Shown here: positions 36,435 through 45,483 of the stretch, piece by piece
How positions within the stretch are numbered: the first letter of the stretch is position 1
Layout: each line of letters opens with the position of its first letter
Assembly (NCBI RefSeq): GCF_014268505.2
Contig: NZ_JABWQP020000003.1
Coordinates: 422,206-486,205 of the forward strand
Direction of reading: 5' to 3'
Length of the DNA: 64,000 nt
Source: Pseudomonas khorasanensis
GTDB lineage: Bacteria > Pseudomonadota > Gammaproteobacteria > Pseudomonadales > Pseudomonadaceae
Program-made: the position numbers and the translations under genes
Notes under the pieces: model-generated
What the model was told of the DNA's origin: nothing
Databases searched by the model: none
Seen by the model: only the letters and a program-made list of their open reading frames with translations

Positions 36435-37082
36435 ATGTCCCAAGTGCGCTTTTTACCTGCTTTGTGCCTATCGCTGGTCGCCCTGTTGCACGGCGTTGCA
36501 GCACGGGCCGCCGATGTGATGCAGCCTCGCCCGAGCGAGTGGGCGCAGCCGGTCGAGGCGAGTTTCAACCTGTTCCGGATGTCACCGACCCTCTATCGCA
36601 GCGCGCTGCCCGGCAATGGCGCGGTGGCGTTGCTGAAAAGTCTGAACGTGGTCACGGTGATCAGCTTCCTGCCCGAAGCCGACAGCGAGTGGCTGTCTGA
36701 CCCAGGCATCAAGCAGGTGCAGTTGCCTTACCGCACCAACCGTGTCGACGACAGCGATGTGCTCACCGCGTTGCGCACCCTTCAGGCCGCCGAAGCCGAT
36801 GGACCGGTGCTGATGCACTGCAAGCATGGTTCTGACCGCACCGGGCTGATGGCGGCAATGTACCGATTAGTGATTCAAGGCTGGACGAAAGAACAGGCAC
36901 TCAAGGAAATGACCGAGGGCGGCTTTGGCGACAGCCATCACTTTCATGACAGTGTTCGTTACGTGATGCAGGCAGACGTCGATCGGCTGCGCGAAGCCCT
37001 GGTCAATGGCGAATGCAGCACGAGCGCTTTCGCCATGTGCTCAATGAAGAGCTGGTTCGACTCGGCGCACGTCCAGCGCTGA
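36435..37082 (+). CDS. Exported dual-specificity/tyrosine phosphatase
   Basis: A 215-residue protein from the ATG at 36435 with a signal peptide ending at about 24 (AARA-ADV). The catalytic loop of Cys-dependent phosphatases is HCKHGSDRTG, with Cys129 and Arg135. A candidate general acid lies near EADSEWL. Periplasmic phosphatases of this fold may act on phytate-like inositol phosphates or on proteins; the substrate is unknown. It is divergent from the dehydrogenase operon and convergent with the M3 peptidase gene. Confidence 0.85.
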   Translation: MSQVRFLPALCLSLVALLHGVAARAADVMQPRPSEWAQPVEASFNLFRMSPTLYRSALPGNGAVALLKSLNVVTVISFLPEADSEWLSDPGIKQVQLPYRTNRVDDSDVLTALRTLQAAEADGPVLMHCKHGSDRTGLMAAMYRLVIQGWTKEQALKEMTEGGFGDSHHFHDSVRYVMQADVDRLREALVNGECSTSAFAMCSMKSWFDSAHVQR

Positions 37083-37087
37083 TCAGG

Positions 37088-39115
37088 TCATTCTGGCAGC
37101 GCGACAAAAAGCTCGCGGTCGATCGGTTGGCCGAGGAATGCTTCCAGGGCGTCGGGCATTGACTGCTTATCACCGGAGAAAAGTGTTTCACGCAGATCCC
37201 GGCCCGTCTGCTCGTTGAAAACACCCTCGCGCGCAAAGCGAGTAAACGCCTCGCTCGCCAGCACACCCGACCATTTGTAGGCGTACATCGAAGCCTCGTA
37301 ACCGGTTGCCAGGTAATCGCAGCTGTTGGCGAAGCGGCAATAAGCGGGAATCTGCAGATGTTCGAACTCGCTCTGAATATCCTCGACCACGCGTAGAACA
37401 CTGCGACCGTCGCCATGACAGCGGTGCAGCTCAAAGTCCACCAGCGCGCTCATCAGCAGCATCGCCGTTTCCCGGCTGCGTTGTACACCCAGCGCGGACA
37501 CGGCGGTTTCGGCCTGCACTTCGGACAGGCGCTCGCCGGTTTCGTGATGAGTGGCCATCCAGCGCAGGAACTCGCCAGACAAGGCCCAGTGTTCGAACAG
37601 CTGCCCGGCGAATTCGGCGACGTCACGGCTCAAGTGCGAGATGCTCGACAGGTTGTAATGCGGTGAACGAGTCAGTACGTGATGCAGGCAATGGCCGAAT
37701 TCGTGGAGCAACACGCGCAGATCCTGATGTGAAAGCAGGTCTGGATGCCCGGCGGAGGCAGCCGTAAAATTGGTCTGAAGCGAGGCAATTGGCAGCGATG
37801 GCCGACCTTCGGCGTTGATTCGCCTATTGCGTAGCACACCGGTCCAGGCGAAATCGGCGCCGGCTTCGCGGTGGAAGGGGTCGATATAGATAAAGCCGAC
37901 CGCTTGACCATGCTCGCTCACTTCGAACAGTCGTACGTCCTCGTAGAGACACTCGTTTTGCGTGTTTTCAGTGATCCTGATCCCGAACAGGTGCTCGCAG
38001 AATCGGCACAGGCTGCGCAACGTGGCGTCCAGCGCAAAGTACTGACGCAAGTCCGTCAACCCCCCGACCAACTGCTGCAGGCGGAGTTGCTCGGCCAGAA
38101 AATCGTGATCCCACGCTTCTACCTGCTTGATACCGTGCCCGCGGGCCATGCCGTGCAGATCCTCGGTTTCGCGGGCCAGCGTCGCTGCATTCAGAGCAAT
38201 CTGCCGCCGCAGAAATTCGTTCACCTGATCGGTGCTGGTCGCCATGCGGTTGTGCAGACGCAGTTGCGCAAAGTTGTCGAACCCCAGCAGCCTGCCCTTT
38301 TCGTGACGCGAGGCAAGCAGCTTTTCCAGGACCGGCCCATTGTCGAAGCGGCCGGCCTCTGGCCCCTGATCGGAAGCGCGGGTGCAATACGCTTTGAAGT
38401 ATTCCTCGCGCAGCCCGCGGTTTTGCGCCCGGGTCATGATGTGTTGGTAAGTGTTTTGGTCCAGCGTCAATCGCCAGCCCGAGAGTCCCGCCTGTTTTGC
38501 ATTGGCAGCCAGATGCGCCTGCATATCGGGAGCCAGCCCCGCCAACAGCGCGACATCGTCGATGTGCTTGCTCCAGGCGGCGCTGGCGGCGTCGAGGTTG
38601 TGCAGAAACAACTTTTCCTGAAGATCGATCTCGTTGTTCAACTGCGCCAGTTTTTCTCGTTGGGCGGTCGGCAGTTCGCATCCGGCCAATTGATATGCGC
38701 GCATATTTTTTTTCAGAGAGGCTTTTCGTGAAGCACTGAAATTGGCGGCAATCGAACTCTTTGCCAATCGCTGACAGGCTTCGAACAATGCCGGATTGCC
38801 GGATCTTGCAGCCTTGTACCGTCGAGCCGCAATGCTGCTCAAAGCGCTCTGCAGTAACCAATCGGGATCATCGGCATGTTTCACCGAGAGAAACTCTATG
38901 ACCGACATGGTTTCATTCAGGCGCGCGTCGGCCCCATCCACGGCGATGACCAGATCGTCCCAGTTGGGATGATGGATTTGAGTGGCGATGACATTTTCGA
39001 TAATCAGCTGGTTGTTGGCGACGATCTTGTCGATCGCCGGCACCAGGTGCTCGGCGCGCACCGCCGACCAGGGCGGTAACTGCCATTTCTGTAATAGCGG
39101 ATTTGTCTCAGACAT
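37088..39115 (-). CDS. M3 family peptidase, divergent PrlC paralogue
   Basis: A 675-residue homologue of oligopeptidase A. The zinc motif HEFGHCLHH and the glutamate ligand region VAEFAGQLFEHW are kept. In PrlC the active-site loop reads HIFAGGYAAGYYSYKW; here it reads DYLATGYEASMYAYKW. So the family histidine is Asp, one Tyr is Met, and the two outer Tyr are kept. Activity or specificity may be changed. It lies 112 bp downstream of yheV-prlC on the same strand, which suggests local duplication, though similarity is modest. Confidence 0.88.
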   Translation of the reverse strand: MSETNPLLQKWQLPPWSAVRAEHLVPAIDKIVANNQLIIENVIATQIHHPNWDDLVIAVDGADARLNETMSVIEFLSVKHADDPDWLLQSALSSIAARRYKAARSGNPALFEACQRLAKSSIAANFSASRKASLKKNMRAYQLAGCELPTAQREKLAQLNNEIDLQEKLFLHNLDAASAAWSKHIDDVALLAGLAPDMQAHLAANAKQAGLSGWRLTLDQNTYQHIMTRAQNRGLREEYFKAYCTRASDQGPEAGRFDNGPVLEKLLASRHEKGRLLGFDNFAQLRLHNRMATSTDQVNEFLRRQIALNAATLARETEDLHGMARGHGIKQVEAWDHDFLAEQLRLQQLVGGLTDLRQYFALDATLRSLCRFCEHLFGIRITENTQNECLYEDVRLFEVSEHGQAVGFIYIDPFHREAGADFAWTGVLRNRRINAEGRPSLPIASLQTNFTAASAGHPDLLSHQDLRVLLHEFGHCLHHVLTRSPHYNLSSISHLSRDVAEFAGQLFEHWALSGEFLRWMATHHETGERLSEVQAETAVSALGVQRSRETAMLLMSALVDFELHRCHGDGRSVLRVVEDIQSEFEHLQIPAYCRFANSCDYLATGYEASMYAYKWSGVLASEAFTRFAREGVFNEQTGRDLRETLFSGDKQSMPDALEAFLGQPIDRELFVALPE

Positions 39116-39189
39116 AACGTCTTCCGTGAGAGAGGCTGGATTGACCAGCCTAGTCAGGAAGCGCGGGGGCTGTGTGGTAGACAGTTACC

Positions 39190-39219
39190 ACCACCTGCCG
39201 AGCAAAATCGGCAGGTGGT
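39190..39219 (-). terminator. Hairpin downstream of yheV
   Basis: A 12-bp perfect stem (ACCACCTGCCGA / TCGGCAGGTGGT) with a six-base loop lies 9 bp past the yheV stop. It lacks a clear U tract, so termination may be weak. Confidence 0.5.
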
Positions 39220-39227
39220 AGTGGATA

Positions 39228-39518
39228 TCACTGTTGCTCGTCAGGCTTTTTCTTCAGCTTCGGGTTCGGGAAAAACTGTACGGCCTGCACCTTCTTGTCG
39301 GCAGCAGGTTTCAACGCACTGGTGTTGACACGCGTGCCCAGCTCCTTGGGCACCGACAGGCCCTGTTCATTGAGCGTGTCGGAATAGCCGCAGGCCACGC
39401 ATTCGCGGTGCGGCACGCCGTCCTCGTTCCACATCATCAGTTTGTCCGGCTCGCTGCACGCCGGGCAAACAGCCCCGGCGATAAAGCGTTTTTTGGTGAT
39501 TACAGGGCCATCGCTCAT
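39228..39518 (-). CDS. yheV: YheV family zinc ribbon protein
   Basis: A 96-residue protein with a CPAC ... CVAC zinc ribbon (about residues 18-44). In gammaproteobacteria it is linked to prlC, as here: its ATG overlaps the prlC stop by 4 bp. The molecular role is unknown. The C-terminus is Lys-rich. Confidence 0.9.
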   Translation of the reverse strand: MSDGPVITKKRFIAGAVCPACSEPDKLMMWNEDGVPHRECVACGYSDTLNEQGLSVPKELGTRVNTSALKPAADKKVQAVQFFPNPKLKKKPDEQQ

Positions 39519-41566
39519 GCTGCTGCGTCCTCACTCAGGCCGCTGTGGCGCAACAGTGCGTCAATCGACGGCTCACGGCCACGGAAGTCGACGAACAGCA
39601 CCATCGGTGCTTGAGAGCCACCGCGCGCCAGAATCGCTTCGCGGAAGGCCCGGCCGGTTTCTGCGTTGAGTACGCCGTCTTCTTCGAATTTCGAGAAGGC
39701 ATCCGCCGACAGCACTTCGGCCCACTTGTAGCTGTAGTAACCCGCTGCGTAACCGCCGGCGAAAATGTGCGCGAAGCTGTTGGGGAAGCGGTTGTAGGCT
39801 GGCGGGCGCATCACCGAGACCTCGTCCCGCACGCCTTCGAGTACCTGGGCAACGCTGCGGCCGTCACCGTGTGTGGCATGCAGTTCGAAGTCGAACAGCG
39901 AGAACTCCAGTTGACGCACCATCATCAACCCGGACTGGAAGTTTTTTGCCGCGAGCATTTTTTCCAGCAGATCCTGCGGCAGCGGCTCGCCGGTTTCGTA
40001 GTGGCCGGAAATCAGCGCCAGGCCTTCCGGTTCCCAGCACCAGTTTTCCATGAACTGGCTTGGCAACTCGACCGCGTCCCACGCCACGCCGTTGATGCCC
40101 GACACGCCGGCATGCTCGACGCGGGTCAGCAGGTGATGCAAACCATGGCCGAATTCGTGGAACAGGGTGGTCACTTCATCGTGGGTCAGCAAGGCAGGTT
40201 TGCCGCTGTCGGCCGGGGTGAAGTTGCACACCAGATTGGCCACCGGGCTCTGCAACACGCCGTCAGCGGTGCGGCGACGGTCGCGGGCGCCGTCCATCCA
40301 CGCACCACCACGCTTGTTGGCGCGGGCATACAGATCGAAGAAGAAGCGGCCGACGTGTTGACCGTTTTCCTTGATTTCGAACAGGCGCACGTCCGGGTGC
40401 CAGGTGTCGAAGCCTTTCTGCTCGGCAATCTCGATGCCGTACAGGCGCTGGACGATGCTGAACAGGCCGCTCAGCACCTTATCGATCGGGAAGTAGGCGC
40501 GCAGGGTTTCCTGAGCGACGCTGTAGCGCTGCTCACGAAGTTTCTCGCCATAGAAACCGCTGTCCCAGCTTTGCAGATCGGCGCAGCCTTGTTCCGCTGC
40601 GTACGCGCGCAGCTGTTGCAGATCCTGCGCGGCGAACGGCTTGCTGCGCTGGGCCAGATCGCGCAGAAAGCTCAGCACCTGATCGCTGGATTCGGCCATT
40701 TTGGTGGCCAGGCTCAGCTCGGCGAAACTGGTGAAACCCAGCAGTTTCGCCAGCTCCTGACGCAGGTCGAGGATCTCTTCCATAATCGGCCCATTGTCGT
40801 TCTGGCCGGCGTTCGGGCCTTGATCCGAGGCGCGGGTGCAGTAGGCGGCGTAGACTTCCTCACGCAGCGTGCGGTCCTGGGCGTAGGTCATCACCGCGTA
40901 ATAGCTTGGGAATTCGAGTGTGATCAGCCAGCCATCCTGGCCTTTGGCCTGTGCGGCGGCGGCCATTTGCGCCTTGGCCGAGTCGGTCAGGCCGGCGAGG
41001 GCGGCCTCGTCGGTGACGTGCTTGGTCCACGCCTGGGTGGCGTCGAGCAACTGGTTGGAGAAACGGCTGCCCAGCTCGGAAAGTTTGCTCTGCACTTCGG
41101 CGTAGCGCTTCTGCTCGGCTTCGGGCAGATCGATACCCGACAGGCGGAAATCACGCAGGGCCTGTTCCAGAATGGTTTTTTGCGCCACGTCGAAACCGGC
41201 GGCTTCCGGGCTGTTGGCCAACGCTTCATAGGCCTGGAACAGTTCGCGGTTCTGGCCCATTTCGGTGGAATAGGCGCTCAGGGCCGGCAGGCACGACTCG
41301 TAGGCTTCGCGAAGCTCGGCGCTGTTGCACACGGCGTTAAGATGGCTGACCGGGCTCCATGCCGCACCGAGACGATCGTTGAGTTCGTCCATCGCCAATA
41401 TGAGGCCCGCCCAGGTAGGCTTCTGGCCTTGGGTCTCGAGGATTTCGGCGATCGCGGCGCGGTTGTCGGCCAGGATGGTTTCGATCGCTGGCAGCACGTG
41501 TTCGGCACGGATCGTGGAGAACGGTGGCAGATCGTAGGACTGAAGCAGAGGATTGTTCACGCTCAC
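39515..41566 (-). CDS. prlC: Oligopeptidase A
   Basis: Cytoplasmic zinc M3 peptidase that degrades signal peptides and other short peptides. It is 683 residues from the GTG at 41566, which has AAGG upstream and gives the family start SVNNPLLQSYDLPPF; an ATG at 41593 is possible. Motifs HEFGHGLHH, VELPSQFMENW and HIFAGGYAAGYYSYKW are intact. Co-translated with yheV. Divergent from the gamma-carbonic anhydrase gene. Confidence 0.95.
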   Translation of the reverse strand: MSVNNPLLQSYDLPPFSTIRAEHVLPAIETILADNRAAIAEILETQGQKPTWAGLILAMDELNDRLGAAWSPVSHLNAVCNSAELREAYESCLPALSAYSTEMGQNRELFQAYEALANSPEAAGFDVAQKTILEQALRDFRLSGIDLPEAEQKRYAEVQSKLSELGSRFSNQLLDATQAWTKHVTDEAALAGLTDSAKAQMAAAAQAKGQDGWLITLEFPSYYAVMTYAQDRTLREEVYAAYCTRASDQGPNAGQNDNGPIMEEILDLRQELAKLLGFTSFAELSLATKMAESSDQVLSFLRDLAQRSKPFAAQDLQQLRAYAAEQGCADLQSWDSGFYGEKLREQRYSVAQETLRAYFPIDKVLSGLFSIVQRLYGIEIAEQKGFDTWHPDVRLFEIKENGQHVGRFFFDLYARANKRGGAWMDGARDRRRTADGVLQSPVANLVCNFTPADSGKPALLTHDEVTTLFHEFGHGLHHLLTRVEHAGVSGINGVAWDAVELPSQFMENWCWEPEGLALISGHYETGEPLPQDLLEKMLAAKNFQSGLMMVRQLEFSLFDFELHATHGDGRSVAQVLEGVRDEVSVMRPPAYNRFPNSFAHIFAGGYAAGYYSYKWAEVLSADAFSKFEEDGVLNAETGRAFREAILARGGSQAPMVLFVDFRGREPSIDALLRHSGLSEDAAA

Positions 41567-41655
41567 GGTTGGCACCTTGGCTGGAAGAAACATGCGCCCA
41601 TCTTAATTACAATCGACACTCACCGCAGCTATCGGCGACAGAGAGAGAACTAATC

Positions 41656-42201
41656 GTGTCCCTTCGCAAATACCAGAACCACACCCCGCAGTTGAGCAAA
41701 GGCGCTTTTGTCGACGGCTCCGCGGTGGTGATCGGCGACGTCGAAATCGGCGAAGACAGCTCCGTCTGGCCGCTGACGGTGATCCGTGGCGACATGCACC
41801 GCATCCGCATCGGCGCGCGCACCAGCGTGCAGGACGGTTGCGTGCTGCACATCACCCACGCCGGCCCGTTCAACCCGGACGGCTTCCCTCTGTTGATCGG
41901 CGACGACGTGACCATCGCGCACAAAGTCATGCTCCACGGCTGCACCGTTGGCAGCCGCGTGTTGATAGGCATGGGCAGCATCGTCATGGACGGCGCGGTG
42001 GTCGAAGACGACGTGATCATTGGCGCCGGCAGCCTGGTACCGCCGGGCAAGCGCCTGCAAAGCGGCTACCTGTATGTCGGCAGCCCGGTGAAACAGATCC
42101 GGCCGCTGACCGACAAGGAAAACGCCTTCTTCACATACAGCGCGGCGAATTACGTGAAGCTCAAGGACCTGCATCTGGCTGAAGGCTACGACTCGCTTTG
42201 A
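41656..42201 (+). CDS. Gamma-carbonic anhydrase family protein
   Basis: A 181-residue left-handed beta-helix protein with hexapeptide repeats (VIGDVEIGEDSSVW ... VLIGMGSIVMDGAVV). The GTG at 41656 gives the usual start SLRKYQNHTP. Zinc-ligand histidines are seen in HITHAG and IAHKVMLHG. Many family members (YrdA/PaaY-like) have weak or no carbonic anhydrase activity, so the reaction is uncertain. It is 29 bp upstream of the HAD gene. Confidence 0.88.
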   Translation: MSLRKYQNHTPQLSKGAFVDGSAVVIGDVEIGEDSSVWPLTVIRGDMHRIRIGARTSVQDGCVLHITHAGPFNPDGFPLLIGDDVTIAHKVMLHGCTVGSRVLIGMGSIVMDGAVVEDDVIIGAGSLVPPGKRLQSGYLYVGSPVKQIRPLTDKENAFFTYSAANYVKLKDLHLAEGYDSL

Positions 42202-42230
42202 ATCGATTTGCGACTTGCTCAGGAAATCCC

Positions 42231-42881
42231 ATGCATTACCAGACCGTACTGTTTGACCTCGATGGCACCCTGACCGACCCGCGTGAGGGCATCACGCGTT
42301 CCATTCAATTTGCTCTCGCCAACCTCGGTATCGATGAGCCGGACCTCACCAGGCTGGAACACTTCATCGGCCCGCCGCTGCTGCAAGCGTTTATGCAGTT
42401 CTACGATTTCGACGAGGCCAAGGCCTGGGAAGCGGTGAATTTCTATCGTGAGCGCTTCAAAGTGACCGGCCTTTACGAGAATCGCGTGTTCGACGGGGTG
42501 ACGCCACTGCTGGAAACCCTGAGCGGGCAGGGGCGGCAGTTGTACATCGCGACATCCAAACCGTGGGTATTCGCCCGCGAGATTGCCCGGCATTTCGACT
42601 TTGCCCGGCATTTCAAAGTGATCTATGGCAGCGAGCTTGATGGCACGCGGACCAACAAAGTTGAGCTGATCGCCCATTTGCTCGAACAGGAAGGGCTGGA
42701 TCCGGCGCAGACCCTGATGGTCGGTGATCGCAAGCATGACTTGATCGGCGCGCGCAGCAACGGCCTGGATGCGGCGGCGGTGGGGTATGGATTTGGCAGT
42801 TTCGAGGAGTTGAATGCCGAGGCGCCGGCTTATCACTTCGAGACGCTGGATGCGTTGCATCAGGCGTTTTTGCAGCGTTGA
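42231..42881 (+). CDS. HAD family hydrolase (phosphoglycolate phosphatase-like)
   Basis: A 216-residue HAD phosphatase from the ATG at 42231. Motif I DLDGTLTD, motif II region ATSKPW and motif IV GDRKHDLIGARSNG are clear, and the helical cap lies between. Resembles the GPH/5'-nucleotidase-like group; the substrate is unknown. Probably in an operon with the gamma-carbonic anhydrase gene. Confidence 0.88.
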   Translation: MHYQTVLFDLDGTLTDPREGITRSIQFALANLGIDEPDLTRLEHFIGPPLLQAFMQFYDFDEAKAWEAVNFYRERFKVTGLYENRVFDGVTPLLETLSGQGRQLYIATSKPWVFAREIARHFDFARHFKVIYGSELDGTRTNKVELIAHLLEQEGLDPAQTLMVGDRKHDLIGARSNGLDAAAVGYGFGSFEELNAEAPAYHFETLDALHQAFLQR

Positions 42882-42890
42882 TGAAATAGT

Positions 42891-42958
42891 CTTCGCGAGC
42901 AGGCTCGCTCCCACGGGGGCACCTTGATTCCATGTGGGAGCGAGCCTGCTCGCGAAGG
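42891..42958. repeat. REP pair after the HAD gene
   Basis: CTTCGCGAGCAGGCTCGCTC and GAGCGAGCCTGCTCGCGAAG face each other across about 20 bp, between two convergent genes. Confidence 0.88.
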
Positions 42959-42980
42959 GGCCTGTTACGCCCCGAAATCA

Positions 42981-44057
42981 TCAGGATTGGGCCAAAGCTT
43001 TCAAGGCCGCCTTGCGCTCAACCGTTGGCAGGTCACCTAACTTTTCCACTTCCCGATAAAACGTCTGCCAATCCCCGTCGACCCGTCGGAACAACGCCGC
43101 AAACGCTGGCACCCACTGGTCATACAGCCCAAACGGCAGCAGCCGTGCATTGTTCAGCGGCGCATTCACCCAGGCGTCATAACGTTTATCCCCGCCCCAC
43201 TGGCCGTCCCTCATTATTCGATACTCGCGACGCAACCGCTCGAATTCCGCCGTTTTTCGTGCACGCATCTGCTCGGCCGATAACGGCTGCGCATACAGCG
43301 TCTCCAGCCGTGAACGCGTTTCGAGCACCAGGCCTATGAATTGGTCGCGCTGCTTGAGCCTTGAATCCGAGTCCGGTGGCAGCCCGCAAAACGCACGCCA
43401 CTGTCGTGTGCCTTCCTGCTCGACAAACGTGGCAAATGACTCGTTGAACTCAGTGTCATCCTTCACGTAGAAACGCTGGTGCGCCAACTCATGAAAAATC
43501 AGCGTGGCCAGGCGTTCATCACCCCAACCCATCATCGAATTGAGGATCGGGTCGTTGAACCAGCCGAGTGTCGAGTAAGCCTCGACGCCGCCAATCGACA
43601 CGTCCATGCCCTGCAAGCGCTGAATCGCCGCTTCGCCTCGGGCAGCGCTCTGATTGTAGTAGCCGCGATAGGCCACGCACCCGGCAATCGGGAAACAATG
43701 GTTTTGCGGGCTCAGGGAAAACTCCGTCGTGGCGAACACGTTCCACACCACGAACGGCCGGCCGATGTCGGCGTACAGGCGATAGCTCTGGTTGTCTGGC
43801 AGATGCAGATGCTCGCTGGCGAAGGTGCGGGCCTTTTGCGATTGGGCCAGGTGCGCGCGCAAGGTCGCGTCGCGCCCCGGGTCGGCGATCACCTGTTCCA
43901 CCGGTTCTCGCGCCCGCAGCAATTGCAATTGCCCGCTGGCCAGCTGGCTGTAATAGCTGACGCTGGCGCAACCGTTGAGTAACAAAAACAACACGCCCGG
44001 AAACAAAATCGGAAAAACGCGATCAAGTAACCCAAGGCTTGAGAACGGCCTGATCAA
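42981..44057 (-). CDS. Predicted aminopeptidase lipoprotein (COG4324-like)
   Basis: A 358-residue protein. A hydrophobic N-terminus ends in a lipobox (LLLNGCAS), so it is probably a membrane lipoprotein. The zinc motif HELAHQRF (near 189) and the downstream NESFATFVEQEG give a gluzincin-like site (HExxH plus Glu). TTG at 44057 is used as the start here, with GGGGAA upstream; later starts are possible. The substrate is unknown. Confidence 0.82.
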   Translation of the reverse strand: MIRPFSSLGLLDRVFPILFPGVLFLLLNGCASVSYYSQLASGQLQLLRAREPVEQVIADPGRDATLRAHLAQSQKARTFASEHLHLPDNQSYRLYADIGRPFVVWNVFATTEFSLSPQNHCFPIAGCVAYRGYYNQSAARGEAAIQRLQGMDVSIGGVEAYSTLGWFNDPILNSMMGWGDERLATLIFHELAHQRFYVKDDTEFNESFATFVEQEGTRQWRAFCGLPPDSDSRLKQRDQFIGLVLETRSRLETLYAQPLSAEQMRARKTAEFERLRREYRIMRDGQWGGDKRYDAWVNAPLNNARLLPFGLYDQWVPAFAALFRRVDGDWQTFYREVEKLGDLPTVERKAALKALAQS

Positions 44058-44116
44058 AATAAGAAATTCCCCGGAGAGTCTGCCCGCAAGACTATCCCGC
44101 CTAAAGGAGCACCGCT

Positions 44117-44539
44117 ATGCGCATGTTGATGCTGACAGGGGGCCTGCTGACGCTGGCCGGTTGTGCCGGATTCGGAATGCCCGACCCCGATCCCTCGCAA
44201 GCCTGGATCGATCTGAGCGCCGGCCAACAGGACACGGCGCTGCAAGCCGTGCAAGTCGATGCCACACAAGCGATCGACAAACGCTATTTCGAAGTGCAAC
44301 CCGGCAGCCATGAGCTGAAGGTGCGCTATCTGTTCCCGGTCGAGGCCACCAACATCGGCCCGAATGCCGAACCGCTGTGGCGCGATTGTCAGCTGAGTGT
44401 GAAATTCAAGGATTTCAATGCCGGCCAGCGCTATCAATTGCAGGCCGGCAGCATCGGTTTCCGGCCTTGGGCCAAACTTTATGACGAACAGCGCAAAGTA
44501 GTCGGTCAGGGCACCCCTGCGGGCTGTCAGAGCACCTGA
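44117..44539 (+). CDS. Small lipoprotein, paralogue A
   Basis: A 140-residue protein with a lipobox (LTLAGCAG) and a strong AAAGGAG ribosome site. Its core (RYFEVQPGSHELKVRYLF ... GQRYQLQAGS) forms a pattern shared with the next gene. A beta-rich periplasmic domain is likely. Function unknown. Confidence 0.78.
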   Translation: MRMLMLTGGLLTLAGCAGFGMPDPDPSQAWIDLSAGQQDTALQAVQVDATQAIDKRYFEVQPGSHELKVRYLFPVEATNIGPNAEPLWRDCQLSVKFKDFNAGQRYQLQAGSIGFRPWAKLYDEQRKVVGQGTPAGCQST

Positions 44540-44579
44540 TCGGCGCTATGCTGGCTGTTCAGATCTGTGGATATTCATC

Positions 44580-44999
44580 ATGCGAACCTTGCTGCCATTG
44601 CTTGCTGCCAGTCTTGTCGCCGGTTGCCAGACGCCGTTGCCGCCGGTCGATCCGCAAATGGCCTGGGTCGAATTTTCAACGCCAAGCCCGGGGGGCAAAC
44701 TGCTGATGGCTGAGCGTCTCGACAATCAGCGATTAAGCGACGGGCGCTACTTCCAGGTCACCCCCGGCAGCCATGAACTGCGGGTGCGTTTCGACTTCGA
44801 GGTGTTTGGCGGCGGCGGCAGTTTGCTGACCGGCCCGGTCGAGCGCTTGTGCTATCTGACGATCCGTTATGACCATTTCGAGGCCGGCCAGCGTTATCTG
44901 CTGGAGGGGCGCTCGCTGGCGTTCACCCCAAGCGCGCGTTTGTACAATGCCAAGCGCGAAATCGTTGCCGAAGACCGGGAGTTCAACTGCATCATTTAG
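44580..44999 (+). CDS. Small lipoprotein, paralogue B
   Basis: A 139-residue lipoprotein (lipobox LVAGCQT) and tandem paralogue of the preceding gene: both have GRYF/KRYF-V-PGSHELRVRF and AGQRYLLEGRS, and both end near a Cys. It lies 40 bp downstream and is probably co-transcribed. The pair likely arose by duplication. Function unknown. Confidence 0.78.
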   Translation: MRTLLPLLAASLVAGCQTPLPPVDPQMAWVEFSTPSPGGKLLMAERLDNQRLSDGRYFQVTPGSHELRVRFDFEVFGGGGSLLTGPVERLCYLTIRYDHFEAGQRYLLEGRSLAFTPSARLYNAKREIVAEDREFNCII

Positions 45000-45003
45000 C
45001 GAT

Positions 45004-45243
45004 TCAGCTATCGTTTTTCTGATAGATGATTCGCTTTGTGCCGTTTTCGCACGAGCCCACGATCATGGCGACGTCGTGCTGTTTCGCTTCTTCAGCAGTG
45101 ATGATTTCCAGGGTGTATGACGGGATGGCTTTTGCCTGAATCTTGATTTCGATTTCTTTTCTAAGCTCTTCACAGTCTTTGGGTGCCGCCATAACCGAGG
45201 TGGCCAGTGCACTGCAAAGGATCGCCAAGCCAATACGTTTCAT
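45004..45243 (-). CDS. DUF1161 domain-containing exported protein (copy 1)
   Basis: A 79-residue protein with a signal peptide ending at about 20 (SVMA-APK). The mature part CEELRKEIEIKIQAKAI ... VGSCENGTKRIIYQ fits DUF1161, with two Cys that could form a disulfide. A second copy lies at 47304-47528. Function unknown. Confidence 0.85.
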   Translation of the reverse strand: MKRIGLAILCSALATSVMAAPKDCEELRKEIEIKIQAKAIPSYTLEIITAEEAKQHDVAMIVGSCENGTKRIIYQKNDS

Positions 45244-45382
45244 CGATGAAACTCCTTGAGGCAGCGCGCACGGGCGTGCGCTGAAGCTGCTGTCGATTAT
45301 TCGACCACATTTCTACAGAGCGGGTTCTGACTTTGCTCACACCTTGTATTAATTGCCGGCCGCTGAGCTGGTTTCGAGACTG

Positions 45383-45463
45383 CCTTCGCGAGCAGGCTCG
45401 CTCCCACACTGGATCTGCGACGTGCACAAATCCCCTGTGGGAGCGAGCCTGCTCGCGAAGGCG
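45383..45463. repeat. REP pair between DUF1161 copy 1 and osmC
   Basis: Inverted copies of CTTCGCGAGCAGGCTCGCTC with about 30 bp between them; same core as the other REP pairs of the window. Confidence 0.88.
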
Positions 45464-45483
45464 TTAGCCCGGCAAACGCCGAA

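Noticed and set aside
39545..41653. 702-codon open frame opposite prlC
   Set aside because: Shadow of prlC; composition typical of antisense frames and no motif.
45297..45324. A third AlgU promoter before DUF1161 copy 1
   Set aside because: GAACCC-N17-TCGAA keeps only part of both elements; too weak to list.
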